From Prevotella sp. BV3P1 (GTDB lineage Bacteria; Bacteroidota; Bacteroidia; Bacteroidales; Bacteroidaceae), in NCBI RefSeq assembly GCF_000479005.1, contig NZ_AWXC01000051.1:1-64000 (forward strand): a stretch of 64,000 nt of DNA. Direction: 5' to 3'. Below the pieces are notes generated by a model. The model was not told where the DNA came from and searched no databases. It saw nothing but the letters and a program-made list of their open reading frames with translations. Made by a program: the position numbers and the translations under genes. This document shows, piece by piece, positions 60,194 to 64,000 of this stretch. The first letter of the stretch is position 1. The number at the start of each line of letters is the position of its first letter.

Positions 60194-60959
60194 AATCTTC
60201 TGTTCTAATGATGTTAAGAATATCTTCTACAAGTTCTTTCAATTTGCTGCCTCGCAAAAGGGTGCGGGAAGGAGGAAAGATGGTGGAACGAAACAGTGTC
60301 GCCCCATTATCTGTCGCCTCTTTCTTATAGCGTGTCGTATTGGGGACAGCAGTCGGCAAAAGAGGAAGTCCCAATTCGGCAATCACTGTTTCGTACAGCG
60401 CATAGAGCGGTGTCTTCTCCCTGCCGTCCACCATGTTCCAGAAAAGGTATATCCCTTTATTCTCCGTCTGTGGATTGTCGGTGATGCCTGTCTTGATGAC
60501 GGAGGCAAAACTCAGGGTACTCTCCAACGAGATACGGTCTGCGGAGATCGGCGTAAAGATGTAATCCATTCCGGAGAGCGTGTTCACCACACCATCGTTG
60601 TTGATGGTGCCGGGCAGGTCAAAGAAGACGAAATCCGTATCCGCTTCATTCGTTTCCAGATATTCCCTGACTGTTTCCACGGCTGTATCTGCCGTTGAAC
60701 ATAGAATGGTGTATGTGGACTTAGACCCACCGGAGAACTGGGCGACAGCCAATTCCTGCAGCGATGGGTTGCGTTCCAAGCCTTGTGCATCACGCTGACG
60801 CATGGCATTGATGCTGAATTGCGGATAATCGCAATCCACGACAATCAGATTATACCCGCAAACATAGTGCAGGTAACTTGCTGCCAAGACCGTGAAGGTC
60901 GTTTTGCCGACACCACCCTTCTGAGTGGAGAAGGCGATAAAAACAGGTTTCTTTTTCAT
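60177..60959 (-). CDS. ParA-type ATPase, TraA-like, first gene of the transfer operon
   Basis: A 260-residue ATPase with the deviant Walker A STQKGGVGKTTFTVLAAS, a Walker A' segment DCDYPQFS and the Walker B FFDLPGTI. In CTnDOT-type elements this gene is called traA and stands first in the operon. It is divergent from the mob genes; the space between them holds the hairpin-rich region. Confidence 0.88.
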   Translation of the reverse strand: MKKKPVFIAFSTQKGGVGKTTFTVLAASYLHYVCGYNLIVVDCDYPQFSINAMRQRDAQGLERNPSLQELAVAQFSGGSKSTYTILCSTADTAVETVREYLETNEADTDFVFFDLPGTINNDGVVNTLSGMDYIFTPISADRISLESTLSFASVIKTGITDNPQTENKGIYLFWNMVDGREKTPLYALYETVIAELGLPLLPTAVPNTTRYKKEATDNGATLFRSTIFPPSRTLLRGSKLKELVEDILNIIRTEDYGREE

Positions 60960-61476
60960 TTCATTTTCTGTTTAATGGTTTTACATATATGGATGGGAAG
61001 GTGTATGCACACCTTGTTTTACTCCTCTGAAAAGGCAGATGGGGAATTGCCGCCATAAGGAAATGGATTTCCATGTGGGCATACCGCCGGAGGCTTTGAT
61101 AAGGGAATAGAGCCTTACTTGGAGGGGGATTTCCCTCCTTGCCTAAGTATCGGAAAACATGACGGGGGATACACTTGCATACATCCTCCCGCACGTCTCC
61201 CATTGTACACTTGTGCAAGTATATACGGAGCTGCTGCCCTATGCCCATTCTCATTCCTATTGCCATACCCTTGGTTGCCTGTTCAAGTAGCTACAAACAG
61301 GTGTTTAGACTTGTGGAAGTTGGTATGCCCTCCTACCGGTGAACACCTGTCTGACGGGGCAAATATAGATGTCTTTCAAGCTGTTTTCGCCCCCTTTTTA
61401 CTAAGTGCGTACTTGTGGCTTCGATTTGGTTGTTTATGGCTTCGTTGCTTGTAACTAACTTATACACAATAGGTAG
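60960..61476. other. Gene-free interval between divergent tra and mob genes
   Basis: No gene supported. It holds a palindrome AAGGTGT..ACACCTT near 61,008-61,025 close to the traA start, possibly an operator. A 19-bp sequence at 61,406-61,424 also occurs inside the gene at 58,216-58,234. Confidence 0.5.
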
Positions 61477-61484
61477 TAACTTTG
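61477..61484 (+). promoter_or_regulatory. -7 promoter box upstream of the mob genes
   Basis: TAACTTTG in the context GTAACTTTGC. It matches TAnnTTTG and also GTANNTTTGC, the core of CTnDOT-type att sites. Use as a promoter for mobA is the simpler reading; the transcript would run through the hairpins at 61,549-61,678. Confidence 0.45.
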
Positions 61485-61548
61485 CACCCAAGCGATGAGC
61501 CGGTGCATTGAAGGCATTAGGAGATATTCTTTTCGAGAAGGTAACGCA

Positions 61549-61678
61549 CCGTCCTTCGGGACGGATTTATTTGCGTCCGTGCAAATAGCAAGGTATGTCT
61601 TATGCTGCACGACTTCGTTTTTGCAGCATAAAACCCTTGCTCTTGCAGAGAGCTGAAAAAACTCCGAAGTCGTTTTTT
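61549..61678 (+). other. Hairpin-rich leader, candidate oriT or attenuator
   Basis: Contains CCGTCC-TTCG-GGACGG (61549-61564), TATTTGC/GCAAATA (61568-61574 with 61581-61587) and a large nested hairpin of AGCAAGG/CCCTTGCT plus TTATGCTGCA/TGCAGCATAA (61587-61641). The loop ACGACTTCG (61609-61617) pairs with CGAAGTCGT (61665-61673), which is followed by six T. An origin of transfer is expected next to mobA/mobB; the competing hairpins also fit an attenuator. Confidence 0.5.
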
Positions 61679-61747
61679 CTTGATAAGAAGAATGCGATGC
61701 CTCAAATGCCGGTGATGTCGTGAAACACTAAAATCCATAGTAAACAA

Positions 61748-62161
61748 ATGAGACAAAAGGAAATGAGGAGTATAAGCTCCAAAGAGAAGACGGAGAAGCG
61801 TGTTTCCGTTAATTTCACGCCTACCGAATTTGCACAATTCCTATCTATGAAGGAAGTGGCAGGTGTTCAGAGTTTATCGGCATTCATCAAGGCAAGAGTT
61901 TTCAACGAGACCTTTCGGGTGATAAAAGTGGATCGCTCGTTGCTCGATTATTATCAGAAACTGACGACTTTGTACGGACAATTTCGCAGTGTCGGAGTGA
62001 ATTATAATCAAACTGTAGTCGCTTTGAAAAGCAATTTTACGGAGAAGAAAGCCTTTGCGATGCTCGCCAAGTTGGAGAAAATGACACTCGAATTGGCGGT
62101 CATCGGAGGGGAAATTGTGCAATTAACCCGAGAATTTCAAGAGAAATGGTCGCAAAAATAA
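61748..62161 (+). CDS. Mobilisation accessory protein MobA-like (relaxosome, RHH type)
   Basis: A 137-residue basic protein. SVNFTPTEFAQFLSMKEVAG is the ribbon-helix-helix-type N-terminal DNA-binding domain, followed by LSAFIKARVFNETFRVIKVD and a helical bundle. It would bind oriT and load the relaxase. Overlaps the relaxase gene by 16 bases. Confidence 0.82.
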   Translation: MRQKEMRSISSKEKTEKRVSVNFTPTEFAQFLSMKEVAGVQSLSAFIKARVFNETFRVIKVDRSLLDYYQKLTTLYGQFRSVGVNYNQTVVALKSNFTEKKAFAMLAKLEKMTLELAVIGGEIVQLTREFQEKWSQK

Positions 62162-63375
62162 GTTACGGAAGCTCACTATATGGGGCATTGGCGTACAATG
62201 GAGAGAAGGTAAACGAAGGTGTAGCAAAGATCTTGGAGACGAATAAGGTGTTCTGTCCTGCCGATGGTGGGCATGATATTACTGCTTGCATGCAAGACTT
62301 TATGGCATATATGCCAAGCCAAATTCGCACGAAAAAGCCCATTATTCATATCTCCCTGAACCCGCATCCCGATGACAAGCTCTCCGATGAACAGTTCTCC
62401 GTCATTGCATTGGAGTATATTGAGAAGATGGGTTATGGCAATCAGCCTTTCGTGGTCTATAAGCATGAGGACATAGACCGGCATCATCTACACATCGTGA
62501 CCTTGGCAGTGGATGAGACGGGACGGAAGATTAACGATGGGAATAACTTCTACGCCAGCAAGCGTATCACACGGGAGATGGAGCAAAAGTATGGATTACA
62601 CCCTGCCGACAGGAAACAATTCAAGGAAGCGTTTCGCTTGCGGAAAGTCCGTCCCGAAGAGGGAAGCCTTAAAAAGCAACTGGTTTCGGTCATCAAACCG
62701 GCAGCCAAATTCTACCATTGTCCGAGTTTCAAAGAATACCGAACCTTGCTTTCCACCTATAATATATGTGTGGAGGAAGTTAAGGGAGAAGTACACGGAA
62801 AGCCTTACAACGGGCTGGTCTATTTTGTCACGGATGAAAATGGCAAAAAGTTTGGAAATCCATTCAAGTCCTCGGTCTTTGGGAAATCTGTCGGATATGA
62901 AGCCCTGCAAAACCGATTCAAGACTGCCAAAGAAAAGTTGAAAGAGAAACAGCTTGCACCTAAAACCAAGTGGGGCGTGGAACAGGCTATGAATCGTTCA
63001 GCCACAAGAGAGGATTTTAGGGATAATCTCCATCGCAAGGGTATTGATGTACTCTTCCGTGAAAACGAAGAAGGTAGGCTCTATGGCATCACCTTCATAG
63101 ACCACAATAACGGATGTGTGGTCAATGGCTCACGATTGGGCAAGGAACTTTCGGCGAATGCCGTAGCAGAATGGTTCGACCGTCCGCACCCCGAACTGTC
63201 CGATTCTATACAGCAGAGTGAAAAAAGTAGTCTTTCCCAAACCTCGAACTCGGATGAAGACTCCGTATTGGGAGGTCTGCTTGACCTGCCGTTGGAGGCT
63301 CACGGTACGGATTGGGAGGAAGAGCAGTTCAGAAGAAGAATGCAGCGTAAGAAAAGAAAACATCGTAAACTCTAA
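62146..63375 (+). CDS. Relaxase/mobilisation nuclease MobB (MOBP-like)
   Basis: A 409-residue relaxase that nicks oriT and attaches to the 5' end. The N-terminal domain has an early tyrosine (SYGSSLYGALAYNGEKV, candidate catalytic Tyr), PIIHISLNPHPDDKLS, and the metal-binding motif HEDIDRHHLHIVTLAVD (three His). A helical middle part and a charged C-terminus (RRRMQRKKRKHRKL) follow. Full length with no frameshift. Element names vary (MobB or BmgA). Confidence 0.9.
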   Translation: MVAKISYGSSLYGALAYNGEKVNEGVAKILETNKVFCPADGGHDITACMQDFMAYMPSQIRTKKPIIHISLNPHPDDKLSDEQFSVIALEYIEKMGYGNQPFVVYKHEDIDRHHLHIVTLAVDETGRKINDGNNFYASKRITREMEQKYGLHPADRKQFKEAFRLRKVRPEEGSLKKQLVSVIKPAAKFYHCPSFKEYRTLLSTYNICVEEVKGEVHGKPYNGLVYFVTDENGKKFGNPFKSSVFGKSVGYEALQNRFKTAKEKLKEKQLAPKTKWGVEQAMNRSATREDFRDNLHRKGIDVLFRENEEGRLYGITFIDHNNGCVVNGSRLGKELSANAVAEWFDRPHPELSDSIQQSEKSSLSQTSNSDEDSVLGGLLDLPLEAHGTDWEEEQFRRRMQRKKRKHRKL

Positions 63376-63387
63376 AAACAACAGACT

Positions 63388-64000
63388 ATGTCACAACAAG
63401 AAGATGATTTGAGGGCACTGGCGAAAATTATGGATTTTCTGCGTGCCGTAAGTATTATTTTGGTAGTTGCCCACCTCTATTGGTATTGTTACGAAACCAT
63501 CAAACTATGGGGACTGAACATCGGTGTGGTGGACAGGATACTGATGAATTTCCATCGCACGGCGGGGCTGTTCGGCAACATGCTTTATACCAAACTCTTT
63601 GCGCTGGTACTGATGGGTCTTTCCTGTCTGGGCACGAAAGGCGTGAAAGAGGAGCACATCACTTGGGCGAAAATAGGAGCATTCATGGGCATCGGCTTTG
63701 TCTTTTTCTTCCTTAATTGGTGGATACTCGCCTTGCCACTACCCATAGAGGCGAATGCGGCTCTCTATACTTTTACGATAACCGTAGGGTATGTTTGTCT
63801 GCTGATGGCGGGACTCTATATGAGCCGGCTCTTGAAGAACAACCTGATGGAGGATGTCTTCAATCAGGAAAACGAATCCTTTATGCAGGAGACAAGGCTA
63901 TTGGAAAACGAGTACTCGGTCAATCTGCCGACCCGTTTCTATTATCGTAAGAAGTGGAACAAGGGTTGGATAAACGTGGTCAATCCTTTCCGTGCGGTAT
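63388..64000 (+). CDS. Coupling protein MobC (TraG/VirD4-like), cut by the window end
   Basis: Open to the last base, at least 204 residues seen. Reads MSQQEDDLRALAKIMDFLR, several membrane helices (AVSIILVVAHLYWYCYETI, IGAFMGIGFVFFFLNWWILAL, FTITVGYVCLLMAGLYMS), then LENEYSVNLPTRFYYRKKW. This is the usual N-terminal part of the coupling proteins that follow mobB and link relaxosome to channel. The ATPase domain lies beyond the window. It starts 12 bases after mobB. Confidence 0.85.
   Translation, partial: MSQQEDDLRALAKIMDFLRAVSIILVVAHLYWYCYETIKLWGLNIGVVDRILMNFHRTAGLFGNMLYTKLFALVLMGLSCLGTKGVKEEHITWAKIGAFMGIGFVFFFLNWWILALPLPIEANAALYTFTITVGYVCLLMAGLYMSRLLKNNLMEDVFNQENESFMQETRLLENEYSVNLPTRFYYRKKWNKGWINVVNPFRAV

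Noticed and set aside
61470-61490. Right attachment site from GTAACTTTGC
   Set aside because: It sits between tra and mob, both intact parts of the element, so an element end here is unlikely; the sequence is explained by a promoter box.
1-64000. CRISPR arrays
   Set aside because: No regularly spaced short direct repeats were seen; the only tandem repeat found is the two-copy duplication at 22,721.

Overview
The window is a piece of a Bacteroidota chromosome, most likely Prevotella or a close relative. The evidence is the many -33 TTTG / -7 TAnnTTTG promoters, a glycine dehydrogenase split into two subunits, a DUF4295 gene behind rpmG, GldE next to Ssb, NspC polyamine biosynthesis, T9SS-like C-terminal tails on exported proteins, and a CTnDOT-type set of tra and mob genes. 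The genus is an inference; no rRNA gene is present.

Bases 1-32,344 are ordinary chromosome. They hold tRNA-Arg and htpG, then a compact leftward glycine-cleavage block (lplA, gcvT, gcvH, gcvPA, gcvPB, lpdA) that gathers the P, H, T and L proteins together with a lipoate ligase. Next come two large exported proteins with thrA and a COG2509-type flavoprotein between them. A gene-free gap at 19.8 kb looks like a small-RNA gene. After that are DUF1573, DMP19-like/smpB/map/tsaD/pncC, the rpmB-rpmG-DUF4295 ribosomal cluster, prs with a TlpA-like lipoprotein, a thiE-like gene divergent from nspC, a four-tRNA cluster (Gly, Leu, Leu, Gly), and ssb-gldE-PPTase.

Bases about 32,345-39,330 are AT-rich accessory DNA that I read as a decayed polymorphic-toxin (Rhs) cassette array. 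Short, frameshifted C-terminal toxin tails are each followed at once, or overlapped, by a small intact membrane, lipoprotein or soluble gene that fits an immunity gene. A GC-richer Rhs core fragment with two frameshifts sits in the middle, and a repeated coding segment occurs three times. No full-length rhs gene is visible.

Bases about 39,400-64,000 are the left part of an integrative conjugative element. Rightward genes (two small ORFs, PcfK-like, ArdA, PcfJ-like, PcfM-like) meet a leftward PHP-AAA (TrlF-like) ATPase with its own promoter, a plausible defence cargo gene. Then come the leftward transfer genes from the ParA-like first gene (60,959) down to traQ and a lysozyme. traJ is broken by a one-base frameshift. 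Rightward mobA, mobB and mobC follow a hairpin-rich leader or oriT candidate. The integrase and the right end lie outside the window.
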